In this document: positions 17,723-27,434 of the stretch, in pieces
How the letters are laid out: each line of letters begins with the position of its first letter
Position numbering within the stretch: position 1 is the stretch's first letter
Made by a program: the position numbers and the translations under genes
NCBI GenBank assembly: GCA_029938175.1
Contig: JAPYON010000004.1
Span: 1 to 48,610, forward strand
DNA: 48,610 nt
Source: Paracoccaceae bacterium
Lineage (GTDB): Bacteria > Pseudomonadota > Alphaproteobacteria > Rhodobacterales > Rhodobacteraceae
Reading direction: 5' to 3'
Notes under the pieces: generated by a model
Seen by the model: the letters and a program-made list of their open reading frames with translations, nothing else
Database searches by the model: none
Told to the model about the DNA's origin: nothing

Positions 17723-18718
17723 ATGACAACGACCGGCATAATACTTGGTGAATTCATGCCCCCGCACGAGGGGCACGTCGCATTGGTACGGACCGCGTCT
17801 TATCTGGTGGATAGGTTGACAATATTCTTATCTGCGTCAGATAACGACCCGATCAGGCCTTTGGTACGCAAAAGCTGGATGGAAAGCCTGTTTCCGGAGG
17901 CCGTGGTAATCGTTGTAAACAACGGTGCCAGACTTCTGGCATCGAACGACCCTAAGTGGGGACCGATCATTCGCGGGTTCCATCCCGAAGCTGTTGATCG
18001 CGCAATCGGTTCAGAGGGTTACATTGTAGCGCTTGCTAAATCTCTAAACGCTCAGCACTTTATTTTGGATCCCATGTGGATGGCCTTCCCTGCAAATTCG
18101 ATCGAGGTACGCGAAGCTCCCTTCAGCCATTGGAAATTGATCCCTGATCATGTGCGCCCGTATTTCCAAAAACGACTTACGTTGGTTGGACCAGAAAGCA
18201 CTGGAAAATCCTATATGGCCGATTTTCTGGCGAAGAAGTTCGGCGGGCCATATGTGCCGGAATATGGTCGACCGTATGAGAAATACCGCTCATCTGGCGA
18301 TTATCGCGCAGAGGAACTGCACTTTATTGTAGACGGTCACGTCGCCCACAGAAAAACTTTGTCGCTAAAGGCCGGCCCGATATTGTTCGAGGACACCGAC
18401 CCCTTGTTGACTGCTGTCTGGGCCGAAATGTTGCTTGGCCGCTCGCTGCCGGACCTTGAGGCATGCATTGATCTGCCGGACCACTACATTCTGCTCGACG
18501 CCAACGTCCCGTGGGAAGAAGACCCGCTGCGGTATTACTCCAAGCAGGAACTGCGGCAAGAGTTTTTCGCCAAGATTAAGTCAAAGCTGGAAGCATACGG
18601 CGCAAGCTATACGCTGGTTTATGGCAGTTGGTCCGAACGCGAAGCGCAATCAGTGGCCGTAGTTAAAGAAATGCTTAAAACACCAAAATTACACGGAGGG
18701 GTCGATGCCCAGAAATAA
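17723..18718 (+). CDS. NadR-like NMN adenylyltransferase / ribosylnicotinamide kinase
   Basis: 331 residues, two domains. The N-terminal nucleotidyltransferase domain has [14 protein letters not shown], an HxGH-type motif at 13-18. The C-terminal kinase has a P-loop GPESTGKS at 156-163 followed by the [11 protein letters not shown] block. In NadR these make NMN from nicotinamide riboside and then NAD. The second adenylyltransferase motif, usually ISGTxxR, reads ANSIEVR here, so that activity may be weakened; the kinase looks intact. There is no N-terminal HTH repressor domain. It overlaps apt by 14 bp. Confidence 0.85.
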   Translation: MTTTGIILGEFMPPHEGHVALVRTASYLVDRLTIFLSASDNDPIRPLVRKSWMESLFPEAVVIVVNNGARLLASNDPKWGPIIRGFHPEAVDRAIGSEGYIVALAKSLNAQHFILDPMWMAFPANSIEVREAPFSHWKLIPDHVRPYFQKRLTLVGPESTGKSYMADFLAKKFGGPYVPEYGRPYEKYRSSGDYRAEELHFIVDGHVAHRKTLSLKAGPILFEDTDPLLTAVWAEMLLGRSLPDLEACIDLPDHYILLDANVPWEEDPLRYYSKQELRQEFFAKIKSKLEAYGASYTLVYGSWSEREAQSVAVVKEMLKTPKLHGGVDAQK

Positions 18719-19244
18719 AACTGTCAAAGATTGCATACGGACAATTCCCGATTTCCCGCATGAGGGGATTATGTTTCGTGATGTGACGACTTTATTTGGC
18801 GACCCGCGTGGGTTTCGCATGGCGATTGACCAACTATTGCATCCATATGCTGGTGAACGCATCGACAAAGTCGTGGGATTAGAGGCACGTGGATTTATCC
18901 TTGGCGGGGCCATCTCGCACCAGTTATCGCTGGGCTTTGTGCCGATCCGTAAGAAAGGTAAACTTCCCGGTCAAACAATCGAGCAGGAATATGCACTCGA
19001 ATATGGCGAGGCTGTGATGGAAGTTCATCACGACGCCATCCAGCCAGGTGAAAAGGTTTTGCTGATCGATGATCTATTAGCCACCGGAGGCACCGCCGAG
19101 GCTGGCATTAAGTTGATCGAGCGGATGGGTGGCATCGTTCTGAGTTGCGCATTCGTGGTTGATTTACCTGAATTGGGCGGTCGTCAGAAACTAGAAGGCA
19201 TGGGTATGGATGTGCATGTTCTTTGTAATTTTGAGGGCGCATAG
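18705..19244 (+). CDS. apt: Adenine phosphoribosyltransferase
   Basis: 179 residues, full length. Type I PRTase that joins adenine and PRPP to make AMP. The PRPP loop is [17 protein letters not shown] and the N-terminal hood contains [20 protein letters not shown], a hallmark of APRT. The ATG at 18705 lies inside the end of the NadR-like gene with GGAGGGG just upstream, implying translational coupling. With mtnP it recycles adenine from methylthioadenosine. A hairpin terminator follows about 90 bp after the stop. Confidence 0.96.
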   Translation: MPRNKTVKDCIRTIPDFPHEGIMFRDVTTLFGDPRGFRMAIDQLLHPYAGERIDKVVGLEARGFILGGAISHQLSLGFVPIRKKGKLPGQTIEQEYALEYGEAVMEVHHDAIQPGEKVLLIDDLLATGGTAEAGIKLIERMGGIVLSCAFVVDLPELGGRQKLEGMGMDVHVLCNFEGA

Positions 19245-19335
19245 GTTTTTGATAACACTTCGTTAACCAATTACTGCCAAAACAGGCCTACCCCACAAAG
19301 TTTGGGTGCTGCTTGCATCAGTTAACTCTGATTGA

Positions 19336-19371
19336 AATGCTCCGCTGGTCCCCTCCGGCGGGGCATTTTAT
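19336..19371. terminator. Hairpin terminator between apt and the FAD oxidase
   Basis: AATGCTCCGC (19336-19345) pairs with GCGGGGCATT (19358-19367), with one T-G wobble and a short loop, followed by TTTTA. It lies between the convergent apt and FAD-oxidase genes and touches the oxidase stop at 19368, so it can serve apt and possibly both directions. Confidence 0.75.
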
Positions 19372-20768
19372 ATTACAGCACCCGGGTTCATAATCCCGTT
19401 CGGATCAAGTGCATGTTTTATTGCCCTCATCGCTGCAAGCTTGGCCGGATCACTATACTTCAAAAGATCAGCTGTTTTCATCCGCCCGATCCCGTGTTCA
19501 GCGCTGAAGGAGCCTCCGAAGCTATCAACCAATTCGTAGATACTCTCGGCGAGCGATCGGCTAATATCTTCATAGTTTGCGCGCTTACGCCCCGTTGGCG
19601 GATAAATGTTATAGTGTAGGTTTCCGTCGCCCAAATGCCCAAAGCAGTTAATTCTAAGTTCGGGGTCCATGGCATGGATCATCGTTTTCGCCCGCTCGAT
19701 AAACTTGGGAACAGAACTTACCGGCACTGAAATATCATGCGAAGAGATCGCCCCTATCCGACGATTTGCCTCGGGTATGTGCTCGCGGATATTCCAGAAT
19801 GCCTGCCGCTGTGTATCGTTTTGAGCGACGGTCGCGTCCAGAACCAGCCCTTCGTCATATGCGGCGGCCAGTATCTGTTCCAGATTTTCGCGCAAACCCG
19901 AATTTCGGCCTGTGCCACATTCCAACAGAACCATCCATTTAGCTTTCGCAGACAGCGGTTCTGAAAAATGCAGTCCCGTTTCATGCAGAAAATCCAAGCC
20001 TTGTCGATGTATCAGTTCGAAAGCGGAAACGACTTCGCCGAATTGAGTTGATATCCGTTCCAGAATTTCAACGCTCGCTTGAGGGTGAGGAACAGCGATA
20101 ACCGCTGTTTCGACCTCAATGGGTTTAGGCATCAATCGCAGCGTCGCCGCGGTGATGATTCCTAAAGTTCCCTCTGCCCCGATCAAAAGGTTGCGAAAGT
20201 TGTAGCCGGTGTTGTCTTTCCTAAGTCGTTTTAATCCGCCAAAAATGCTGCCGTCGGGCAACACGGCCTCGATCCCAAGACACAAGTCGCGTGCGTTGCC
20301 GTACCGCAGAACGTTCACTCCGCCAGCATTGGTCGCCAAGTTTCCACCGATTTGGCAAGTGCCTTCCGACGCTAACGATAGGGGAAACAGACGGTCAGCA
20401 TTTCCGGCCGCCATTTGGATGTCGGCCAGAATGACCCCTGCTTCAGCCGTCAGAATATTGTCGGCCGGGTCAACATCGCGAATGGAATTCATGCGCTCCA
20501 TAGACAGGATCACTGGCTTCGGCCCTGCAAGTGATACCTGCCCACCAACAAGACCTGTGCCACCACCAAACGGCACCACGCCAACTTTGTGTTGATTGCA
20601 AAGGCCGACCACGCGGGACACTTCTTTGGCGGAACGCGGACGCATGACGATTGCACCCTGCCCGACATACCTGCTGCGTGGTTCCTCAAGGTACTTTGCG
20701 GAAGGGGCAGACTGGTCGGTAATTTCGCCTATCTTGGACAGGAATTCAGCTGTTGGTTCGTTTAGCAG
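19368..20768 (-). CDS. FAD-binding oxidoreductase (GlcD/2-hydroxyacid dehydrogenase type), CTG start
   Basis: 466 residues from the proposed start. PCMH-type FAD domain with VGVVPFGGGTGLVGGQVSLA and IGAEGTLGIITAATLRL, and C-terminal motifs CFGHLGDGNLHYNI and SAEHGIGRMKTADL. Substrate is probably a D-2-hydroxy acid. The first in-frame ATG (20645) would remove 41 residues that belong to the fold (FLSKIGEITDQ to RYVGQGAIV). Upstream the frame has no ATG, GTG or TTG in a useful place, but GGAGGA lies exactly 7 bp before a CTG at 20768, giving (M)LNEPTAEFLSKIG. CTG initiation is therefore the simplest reading. It is a paralogue of the oxidase at 2274-3650. Confidence 0.88.
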   Translation of the reverse strand: MLNEPTAEFLSKIGEITDQSAPSAKYLEEPRSRYVGQGAIVMRPRSAKEVSRVVGLCNQHKVGVVPFGGGTGLVGGQVSLAGPKPVILSMERMNSIRDVDPADNILTAEAGVILADIQMAAGNADRLFPLSLASEGTCQIGGNLATNAGGVNVLRYGNARDLCLGIEAVLPDGSIFGGLKRLRKDNTGYNFRNLLIGAEGTLGIITAATLRLMPKPIEVETAVIAVPHPQASVEILERISTQFGEVVSAFELIHRQGLDFLHETGLHFSEPLSAKAKWMVLLECGTGRNSGLRENLEQILAAAYDEGLVLDATVAQNDTQRQAFWNIREHIPEANRRIGAISSHDISVPVSSVPKFIERAKTMIHAMDPELRINCFGHLGDGNLHYNIYPPTGRKRANYEDISRSLAESIYELVDSFGGSFSAEHGIGRMKTADLLKYSDPAKLAAMRAIKHALDPNGIMNPGAVI

Positions 20769-20796
20769 TATTTATTCCTCCGACAAATGCACAAGT

Positions 20797-21375
20797 TTAT
20801 TCTGTGCGGCCACGACGGTCACGGCGCAAATTGGCATAAAGTACATGGTTTCGCCAGCGCCCCGCAATTTGTAAATAGCTTTGTGCGACACCTTCGTATT
20901 TGAATCCCGACTTCTCTAACAACGCACGGGATGGCGCATTTTCCGGCAAGCACCCAGCTTGGATACGGCTAATGTCCAGTACAGTGAATGCATACTGAAC
21001 CGCCGCCTCCAGCGCCTCTTTCATATAACCTTGTCGTGCATAATTTTCGCCCATCCAATAGCCTACGGTGCAGGACTTGGATACACCGGCTTGCATGTTA
21101 TCTAGTGTCAGGCCACCAACCAGCACTTCGTCAGTTTGGCGAAATAATAATAGACTCAAAGCCCGTTTATTTTTGGCCATACGCTTGGCCGCAGCCGCCC
21201 GATTTTGAAAAGCCCTGCGTGAAATGTATGCGGATTCGTGCACTGGTTCCCACGGATCTAGAAACGCCGTCGAATCCTGTCGTAACTTGGCCCAATCGAC
21301 GTAATCACGGGCCTCTGGCAAACGCAAAAATAGACGCTTGCTTGTTATGGTCAGGGTTTGGTGCAGCTTAAACAC
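20797..21375 (-). CDS. GNAT acetyltransferase, RimJ/RimL-like
   Basis: 192 residues from GTG 21375. The opening VFKLHQTLTITSKRLFLRLP and the acetyl-CoA region YARQGYMKEALEAAVQYAF, with a following ALLEKSGFKYEGVA, are those of ribosomal-protein-alanine acetyltransferases (RimJ/RimL group). The actual target is unknown. The open frame reaches 21438, but the extra 21 codons lie inside the end of the M16 peptidase gene; GTG 21375 starts 5 bp after that gene's stop. It is the last gene of the long cta-thrC-M16 minus-strand run. Confidence 0.82.
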   Translation of the reverse strand: MFKLHQTLTITSKRLFLRLPEARDYVDWAKLRQDSTAFLDPWEPVHESAYISRRAFQNRAAAAKRMAKNKRALSLLLFRQTDEVLVGGLTLDNMQAGVSKSCTVGYWMGENYARQGYMKEALEAAVQYAFTVLDISRIQAGCLPENAPSRALLEKSGFKYEGVAQSYLQIAGRWRNHVLYANLRRDRRGRTE

Positions 21376-21379
21376 CGCG

Positions 21380-22642
21380 CTACGCCACCAACTTATCGGA
21401 AAGTATCTCCAGTTCAGGTGCGTCCGCAACGGGCCCATATAATGCCATCGCAGGTTTCTCGGTCAAACACAGCTTTTTGGCGAAGTCCTGTACTTTTCTG
21501 GTCGTAACCGCTTCAATTTTTGCGATTGTTTCTTCAAGGTCTGGAACGCGGTTCCATACTGAAACCATCCGCGCCAACCGTTCACATCTTGCCGATGGGC
21601 TTTCCAGCCCCATCAACATCCCTGCCTTCATCTGCTGGCGCGCGCGTTCCACCTCGACATCGCTCATGTCTTCAGTCGCGCGGCGCAGTTCGGATACGGT
21701 CAATTCGGCAAGTTCCCCGACTTTTTCACCACTGGTTCCCGCATAGACCGTGAACATTCCGGTATCTTCATGGGCACTGGCAGACGCGAAAATCGAATAA
21801 CATAAGCCGCGTTTTTCACGCGCCTCCTGAAATATTCGTGAAGACATTCCTCCACCGAATGCTGTCGAGAATATCTGCCCCGTGTAAACATCATCGTCGC
21901 GGAACCCCGGAGATTCGATCGCGAATGTGAAATGCGCTTGCTCAAGATCTTTGATTTCACGTTTTTCGCCACCAACGAAGTTCGCCCCGAGCGCCTTGCT
22001 GGCGCTTCTTTGCGGTAAGTGGCTGAACAGCTTTTCAGCGTCGCGCACAATTGCGTCGTGATCCACTGCCCCGGCAGCCGCTAAGATCATCTGTTCTGGC
22101 CCATAGTATTCTTGAACAAAATCCATCAGATTTTTTCGTGTGAAACTTTTAATACGTTCGGCTGGCCCGAGGATCGGGCGGCCCATCGGTTGATCTGGAA
22201 ACGCAGTCTCTTGCAGCCAATCGAAAATGATGTCGTCTGGCGTGTCGAAAGACTGGCCGATTTCGGAAAGGATCACACCGCGCTCGACTTCCAGCTCTCG
22301 TGGGTCGAAGGCCGGTTCCAGCAAAATGTCTGAGATCACGTCTAGTGCAAGTGGTACGTGTTCTTCCAACACTCGTGCATAATACGCGGTGGTTTCGCGA
22401 CTAGTGTAAGCGTTAATAAAACCACCAACGTTCTCGATGGCTTCGGCGATATCCAGTGAACTGCGGCGCTTGGTTCCCTTAAACGCCATATGTTCAAGAA
22501 AATGTGCGATTCCGTTTTGATCCAACCGTTCATGCCGTGCACCTGCATCGACCCAAATTCCTATGGTGGCGGATTTCATGCTTGGCATGTTTTCAGTGAC
22601 AATACGGAAACCGTTCGACAGAGTGTGCGTTTGGATGGTCAA
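21380..22642 (-). CDS. M16 family zinc peptidase (processing-peptidase-like)
   Basis: 420 residues. The inverted zinc motif HFLEH is at 47-51 (His47, Glu50, His51), with the third ligand Glu127 in RGVILSEI 76 residues later, as required for an active pitrilysin-type enzyme. It resembles the beta subunit of mitochondrial processing peptidase. No signal peptide is evident, so a cytoplasmic role is likely. It overlaps the end of thrC by 4 bp, an order conserved next to thrC in many alphaproteobacteria. Confidence 0.94.
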   Translation of the reverse strand: MTIQTHTLSNGFRIVTENMPSMKSATIGIWVDAGARHERLDQNGIAHFLEHMAFKGTKRRSSLDIAEAIENVGGFINAYTSRETTAYYARVLEEHVPLALDVISDILLEPAFDPRELEVERGVILSEIGQSFDTPDDIIFDWLQETAFPDQPMGRPILGPAERIKSFTRKNLMDFVQEYYGPEQMILAAAGAVDHDAIVRDAEKLFSHLPQRSASKALGANFVGGEKREIKDLEQAHFTFAIESPGFRDDDVYTGQIFSTAFGGGMSSRIFQEAREKRGLCYSIFASASAHEDTGMFTVYAGTSGEKVGELAELTVSELRRATEDMSDVEVERARQQMKAGMLMGLESPSARCERLARMVSVWNRVPDLEETIAKIEAVTTRKVQDFAKKLCLTEKPAMALYGPVADAPELEILSDKLVA

Positions 22643-24033
22643 TCGGTGATCCCTTTTCTGATGATGTCCCGGATCGCAGACAAATCATTGGCCACGCGGG
22701 TTACGCGCTCTGGCCGTTCAAACAGGCCGTCCATGTGAGGCGGCAAGTCGGAGCGAACATCGCAGGCAGCCTCGACCGCGTCAGGGAATTTCGCGGCGTG
22801 AGCCGTGGCCAAAATTACCATCGGGGTGGCGTGGTCGCCGCGAACATCGGCTGCGACCTTGATCGCCACAGCCGTATGAGGGCAAACGATTTCTCCGAAG
22901 TGCTTTTGTGCGAAACGTATCGTGGCCGAGGTGTCTTCCTCGGAACAACGTGCGCTGTCGAACTCGTCACGCAGGCGTTCAAGCGCGCCTTGTGACAGTG
23001 TAAATGCACCGTTCGAGTTTAAATCGCCGATGAGCTGGCTAATTGCCCCACCCTCGCGATCATAAAGGTCAAACAACAGGCGTTCAAAATTTGATGAAAC
23101 CTGTATATCCATCGACGGACTCATCGAAGGCGTCACGCCGTTTTTCGAATGATCCCCGCTTGTAAGCGTGCGGTGCAAGATGTCGTTCTGGTTAGTTGCG
23201 ATCACCAGCCGTTCGATTGGCAATCCCATGCGTTTGGCAACGTAACCAGCAAAGATATCGCCAAAATTTCCCGTTGGTACCGTAAATGATATTTTGCGAT
23301 GTGGAGCACCAAGTGAAACCGCCGAAGTGAAATAGTAAACCACCTGTGCCATAACCCGCGCCCAGTTGATCGAGTTCACACCCGCTAGCTTCACCTCATC
23401 ACGGAATTCGAAGTCGTTGAACATATTCTTAAGCTGCGCCTGACAATCGTCGAAATCGCCATCTACCGCCAGTGCGTGAATATTATCGTCGTCTGGCGTT
23501 GTCATCTGGCGGCGTTGCACATCGGAAACACGCCCATGCGGATACATGATAAATACGTCAACGGATTCCAGTCCGCGGAATGCCTCTATCGCTGCTGATC
23601 CGGTATCACCGGATGTCGCGCCGACAATCGTCACATGCTCGCCGCGTCGTTTTAGTGATACTTCAAACATCTGGCCTACAAGTTGCATTGCGACATCTTT
23701 GAACGCCAATGTCGGGCCATGATGCAGTTCTAGCAAGAAATCGTTTGGGCCAAGCTGGACCAGTGGGCACCGCGCATCATGTTTAAAGCTGGAATAGGCT
23801 TTTGACAGAATTTCGCGAAATTCGCCGTCAGTGTATGTGTCGCCAATGAATGGCTTAATTACCCGAAATGCTACTTCTTCGTAGGACATGCCAGCCATCG
23901 TTGCGATCTCGTCATGGCTCAGCTGTGGCCAGGTTTCAGGCACATACAGACCGCCATCACGAGCGAGCCCTGTTAGCATGGCTTCTTCAAAACTTAGGGA
24001 AGGAGATTCTCCCCGTGTAGAAATATAACGCAT
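22639..24033 (-). CDS. thrC: Threonine synthase
   Basis: 464 residues, the long proteobacterial form. It converts O-phosphohomoserine to threonine with PLP. N-terminal MRYISTRGESPSLSFEEA is typical, LHHGPTLAFKDVAMQL contains the PLP lysine, GATSGDTGSAAIEAF is the phosphate-binding loop, and PTGNFGDIFAGYVAKRMGLP follows. It lies 14 bp after the SURF1 gene and overlaps the M16 gene by 4 bp, so it is expressed in the tail of the cytochrome oxidase cluster. Confidence 0.97.
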   Translation of the reverse strand: MRYISTRGESPSLSFEEAMLTGLARDGGLYVPETWPQLSHDEIATMAGMSYEEVAFRVIKPFIGDTYTDGEFREILSKAYSSFKHDARCPLVQLGPNDFLLELHHGPTLAFKDVAMQLVGQMFEVSLKRRGEHVTIVGATSGDTGSAAIEAFRGLESVDVFIMYPHGRVSDVQRRQMTTPDDDNIHALAVDGDFDDCQAQLKNMFNDFEFRDEVKLAGVNSINWARVMAQVVYYFTSAVSLGAPHRKISFTVPTGNFGDIFAGYVAKRMGLPIERLVIATNQNDILHRTLTSGDHSKNGVTPSMSPSMDIQVSSNFERLLFDLYDREGGAISQLIGDLNSNGAFTLSQGALERLRDEFDSARCSEEDTSATIRFAQKHFGEIVCPHTAVAIKVAADVRGDHATPMVILATAHAAKFPDAVEAACDVRSDLPPHMDGLFERPERVTRVANDLSAIRDIIRKGITD

Positions 24034-24047
24034 GGATCCAATCCGGT

Positions 24048-24716
24048 TTACTCTGTTTTATGTTTGATACGCCGAAGGGCGTAACCCGTCATCCCGACCC
24101 ATATAACTGCCAACGAAAACCATGTCATCACGTATTCTAGGTGTCGGTTCGAAATGTTGACAGAAACGCGTTGCGGTGTAATCCCCTCGTCGTGGCTGTT
24201 GCGGTTGATCGCCAGCATTATTTCTTCCGTATTAAGAGTTTTCGCCATTAAGGGCACATCACGAGCGAACCATATATTTTTTTCCAGATTAGGGGCTGGA
24301 ACGTATTTATCAGTCTCTTGCGGCCATACCAGCGAGCCAAGCGCAGTAGCCTCACCGCCCACGCGTGGATCGGCTTTTTGGATTTCCGGCAAGAAGCCCC
24401 GATCCACAAGAATCCTCCGCCCGTCCAACAACACCATCGTGGAAATAACCCGAAAACCGGGGGTGCCGTCGCCGAAAGTCAATACATGTAGCTCACGCGG
24501 CTCTATTACACCGGAAACTTCGACTCGCAAATACTTGTCGGCAATCGGATCAAGGTCGAGGGGTATCGAAACTGGTTCTTCGGCAAGTCGCAAATCGATT
24601 TCTGTTAATATAGCCGTTTTCCACGTCAACCGCTGTAGTTGCCAAAACCCGAGCGACAAAAATATCGCCGTGCCAACCAGACCAAAGATCGGTAAAAATA
24701 TCATACTTCGATTCAT
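24048..24716 (-). CDS. SURF1 family cytochrome oxidase assembly protein
   Basis: 222 residues with a transmembrane helix near each end (MIFLPIFGLVGTAIFLSLGFWQLQRL and YVMTWFSLAVIWVGMTGYALRRI, cited in part) and a periplasmic domain between. WQLQRLTWK, RILVDRGFLP and HLEYVMTWFSLA are characteristic of SURF1/Shy1, which helps haem a insertion into subunit I. It follows ctaE after 115 bp, and that gap contains a strong hairpin terminator, so its expression may be partly uncoupled from ctaC-ctaE. Confidence 0.9.
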   Translation of the reverse strand: MNRSMIFLPIFGLVGTAIFLSLGFWQLQRLTWKTAILTEIDLRLAEEPVSIPLDLDPIADKYLRVEVSGVIEPRELHVLTFGDGTPGFRVISTMVLLDGRRILVDRGFLPEIQKADPRVGGEATALGSLVWPQETDKYVPAPNLEKNIWFARDVPLMAKTLNTEEIMLAINRNSHDEGITPQRVSVNISNRHLEYVMTWFSLAVIWVGMTGYALRRIKHKTE

Positions 24717-24734
24717 AGCAACCCCGGTTCAAGC

Positions 24735-24770
24735 AAAAGCGCGAGCCCTAAGGAAGGACTCGCGCAAAAA
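24735..24770 (-). terminator. Strong hairpin between ctaE and SURF1
   Basis: On the minus strand GCGCGAGTCCT, loop TCCTT, AGGGCTCGCGC: an 11-bp stem with one G-T wobble, then TTTTGCTT. The loop and flanks have T runs on both sides, so it could act in both directions. It follows the stop of ctaE by about 65 bp and probably reduces transcription into SURF1-thrC. Confidence 0.75.
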
Positions 24771-24831
24771 TTTATAGAGAAGGTTAGGCGCATATGGAAC
24801 CCTTACAGGCGTCGCCTCGCTCATGGTAGTG

Positions 24832-25623
24832 TTAACCGCCCCAGACGTAGATAGCGGCAAACAGGAACAACCATACAACGTCAACGAAGTGCCAATACCA
24901 AGCGGCCGCCTCAAACCCAATGTGGCTCTCCGGTGTGAAGTCGCCCTTAAGCGCACGCACCAGACAAACGGCCAAGAAGATAGTGCCAACGATCACATGG
25001 AAACCGTGGAATCCTGTCGCCATGAAGAACGTGCCGCCATAAACATTACCGCCGAAGCCGAATGTCGCGTGGGTGTACTCGTATACTTGGAAAAATGTGA
25101 ACAAACCGCCAAGCAAGATGGACAGGATCAACCCTTGAACCAGACCCTTACGGTCGTTGTCATGTGCAAGCGCGTGGTGTGCCCAAGTCGCAGCAGCACC
25201 GGAACACAACAAGATCAATGTGTTGATCAGAGGCAGATGCCAAGCGTCGAACGTTTCGATACCTTGCGGAGGCCAGACCCCGCCTGCGTACTCCTCAATC
25301 GGGAACAACGACGCGCGGAAAAATGCCCAGAACCAAGCCACGAAGAACATTACTTCGGAGGTGATAAAAAGGATAACGCCGTAACGCAAACCAATTTTGA
25401 CGACAGGTGTGTGATCGCCTGTGTTGCCTTCGACAACAACCTCTGCCCACCATACATACATAGCATATAGCACACCAGCAAAGCCGATCAGTGCCATCCA
25501 TGGGCTGGAGCCGTTCATCCATAACACCGATCCGAAGAACATGATGAACGCGCTTACTGCGCCAACCAATGGCCAAAGACTTGGTCTCAGGATGTGGTAG
25601 TCGTGATTTTTTTCATGCGCCAT
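24832..25623 (-). CDS. ctaE: Cytochrome c oxidase subunit III
   Basis: 263 residues with about seven transmembrane helices. [19 protein letters not shown] at the N-terminus, the [16 protein letters not shown] helix with its conserved Glu/Trp surroundings, [20 protein letters not shown] and [14 protein letters not shown], then [15 protein letters not shown] at the end, are those of aa3-type subunit III. It sits in the inner membrane next to subunit I, whose gene (ctaD) is not in this window, as in Rhodobacter and Paracoccus. It follows ctaG after 32 bp. Confidence 0.97.
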   Translation of the reverse strand: MAHEKNHDYHILRPSLWPLVGAVSAFIMFFGSVLWMNGSSPWMALIGFAGVLYAMYVWWAEVVVEGNTGDHTPVVKIGLRYGVILFITSEVMFFVAWFWAFFRASLFPIEEYAGGVWPPQGIETFDAWHLPLINTLILLCSGAAATWAHHALAHDNDRKGLVQGLILSILLGGLFTFFQVYEYTHATFGFGGNVYGGTFFMATGFHGFHVIVGTIFLAVCLVRALKGDFTPESHIGFEAAAWYWHFVDVVWLFLFAAIYVWGG

Positions 25624-25655
25624 GTTGGGTCCTCTTTTATTTGACGTATTCGCGG

Positions 25656-26243
25656 TTAGTTTACCGCCGAGTTGCTATTATCGTCTACCCTTTGATCAAG
25701 GTTTGCTTGCTCGGTCGGTAGATCGGTTTCGTAGAAAGTGTAAGATAATGTGATCGAGCTAACGAACTTGCCATCACGGTCATTTACTATTTCCGGGTCG
25801 ATGTAGAATGTGACTGGCATTTGAACTGTTTCGCCAGGCTGAAGCACCTGCTCCGTGAAACAGAAACAGTCAATCTTAGTAAAATACTCGCCTGCGGTGA
25901 AGGGCGCGACGTTATAGATGGCAGTCCCGGCGATCACCCGGTCGGTCGGGTTATGCGCCTCGTAAAATGCCAAGTTGACCTCACCAATGCGAATTGTCAT
26001 CTGGCGTTGAACGGGTTTAAAGGTCCATTCCATTTGCCGGTCTAGCGAAGCATCAAAGCGCACAATCATTGTCTGGTCGAGAATTTCGCCCGCTTCACCA
26101 GACGCAACGGCTGTTGTACCGCCGTATCCGGTTACAGCGCAGAACCAATTGTAAAACGGAACGGCAGATGCAGCCATCGCACCCATAAAGATTACGATGC
26201 CGACAAGGCTGATCACTACACGTTTGTTGGACCGCGTCCTCAT
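25656..26243 (-). CDS. ctaG: Cytochrome c oxidase assembly protein CtaG (Cox11)
   Basis: 195 residues. One N-terminal transmembrane helix ([20 protein letters not shown]) and a periplasmic Ig-like domain. [17 protein letters not shown] follows the helix, and the copper-binding FCFTEQ motif ([16 protein letters not shown]) is present. It delivers copper to CuB in subunit I. The start overlaps the stop of the small membrane protein gene by 4 bp (ATGA), so translation is probably coupled. Confidence 0.96.
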   Translation of the reverse strand: MRTRSNKRVVISLVGIVIFMGAMAASAVPFYNWFCAVTGYGGTTAVASGEAGEILDQTMIVRFDASLDRQMEWTFKPVQRQMTIRIGEVNLAFYEAHNPTDRVIAGTAIYNVAPFTAGEYFTKIDCFCFTEQVLQPGETVQMPVTFYIDPEIVNDRDGKFVSSITLSYTFYETDLPTEQANLDQRVDDNSNSAVN

Positions 26244-26425
26244 TCGGATACCACCGCATCCAAGCTGAAGTTCGGTGCCTTGATGTCTTCACCCTGAGGA
26301 ATGCTTAATTTGACTATGCTCACAGCGAAAATCAGCGCGACGAACAGGCCAAGAGCAACACCCAAGGAGATGTTACGGCCTTTACGACGTGTATGCAGTT
26401 CGTGTTCTTTGTGAAAACCGGACAT
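26240..26425 (-). CDS. Small membrane protein of the cytochrome oxidase operon (CoxF-like)
   Basis: 61 residues from ATG 26425 ([18 protein letters not shown]), then one transmembrane helix ([18 protein letters not shown]) and a short periplasmic tail. The position between ctaB and ctaG matches the small CoxF/cytochrome oxidase-associated proteins of alphaproteobacteria. Function is not established. The frame extends 4 codons upstream to 26437 but that start lies inside ctaB. Its end overlaps ctaG by 4 bp. Confidence 0.8.
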   Translation of the reverse strand: MSGFHKEHELHTRRKGRNISLGVALGLFVALIFAVSIVKLSIPQGEDIKAPNFSLDAVVSE

Positions 26426-26427
26426 AA

Positions 26428-27384
26428 TCAAAACCATACTGGCCAGTTCGAAACCCCAAGATCGAACGCGCGCAAGGCGGCCTCGACCAGCAGGGCCACA
26501 AAATGGCCGAAAAGATAAAGGATCGAGAACATGAAAAAGCGTTTCTCGGCACGATATGTATCAGCATCTGCAAGCGCGTCGTTACGCAGCCACAGACGGA
26601 ATGCACCGATCATGAACAATACGTTAAAACACACCGCAACCGCAAAATACAATGGGCCGCCGATCTGTGTGAACGCCAGAGCGATCGCGATCGGGGCCAG
26701 AAGGATCGAATATACTAAAATATGGTGACGCGTCACTTTAGTCCCGCGGATGACTGGCAGCATCGGAATACCTGCAGCCTTGTAATCTTCGTTACGGAAC
26801 AACGCCAGCGCCCAAAAGTGTGGGGGCGTCCACATAAAAATTAGCGCGAACATCAGGATGCTCTCGAGGCTGACACCACCTGTTGCAACGGCCCAACCTA
26901 TCATAGGTGGAAACGCACCTGCAGCTCCGCCAATTACAATATTTTGCGGCGTGCTGCGCTTTAGCCACATCGAATAAATCACAGCATAGAAGAAAATTGT
27001 GAACGCCAGAAGGCCCGCTGCAAAAAGATTGCCGAACAGGCCCAGCATCATCACCGCCAAGAATGAAAGCGTCAGACCAACGGCCAACGCTTCGCCCTTG
27101 GCAACACGCCCCGACGGGATAGGACGAGTAACCGTGCGCTTCATAATCGCGTCTATGTCTGCATCCCACCACATGTTCAACGCGCCGGACGCCCCTGCGC
27201 CGATGGCAATACATAAAATAGTTGCGAAAGCGATAACCGGATGCACTGCGACAGGCGCGGTGAACAATCCGACAGCTGCTGTAAAGATCACCAGACGCAT
27301 AACACGCGGCTTCAGTAGATCGACATAATCGCCAAACTGCACGTCATATTCTTTTGTGTCGTCCATATAGTTTGCGTCAATCAT
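26428..27384 (-). CDS. ctaB: Protohaem IX farnesyltransferase (haem O synthase)
   Basis: 318 residues, polytopic inner-membrane prenyltransferase of the UbiA superfamily. It attaches a farnesyl group to haem b to give haem o, the precursor of haem a. The first Asp-rich motif is [14 protein letters not shown], followed by RPIPSGRV; the second region is [23 protein letters not shown], a hallmark of CtaB. It lies 50 bp after ctaC and 2 bp before the small membrane protein gene. ATG 27384 or a nearby downstream ATG ([12 protein letters not shown]) could be the start. Confidence 0.97.
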   Translation of the reverse strand: MIDANYMDDTKEYDVQFGDYVDLLKPRVMRLVIFTAAVGLFTAPVAVHPVIAFATILCIAIGAGASGALNMWWDADIDAIMKRTVTRPIPSGRVAKGEALAVGLTLSFLAVMMLGLFGNLFAAGLLAFTIFFYAVIYSMWLKRSTPQNIVIGGAAGAFPPMIGWAVATGGVSLESILMFALIFMWTPPHFWALALFRNEDYKAAGIPMLPVIRGTKVTRHHILVYSILLAPIAIALAFTQIGGPLYFAVAVCFNVLFMIGAFRLWLRNDALADADTYRAEKRFFMFSILYLFGHFVALLVEAALRAFDLGVSNWPVWF

Positions 27385-27434
27385 ATTGCTTACCCAGTAG
27401 GGATCGGGGCAGCGAACCGCCCCGACAAAACGTA

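Noticed and set aside
24823-25470. 215-codon open frame on the plus strand opposite ctaE
   Set aside because: Antisense shadow of a highly conserved gene; no domain and no ribosome-binding site.
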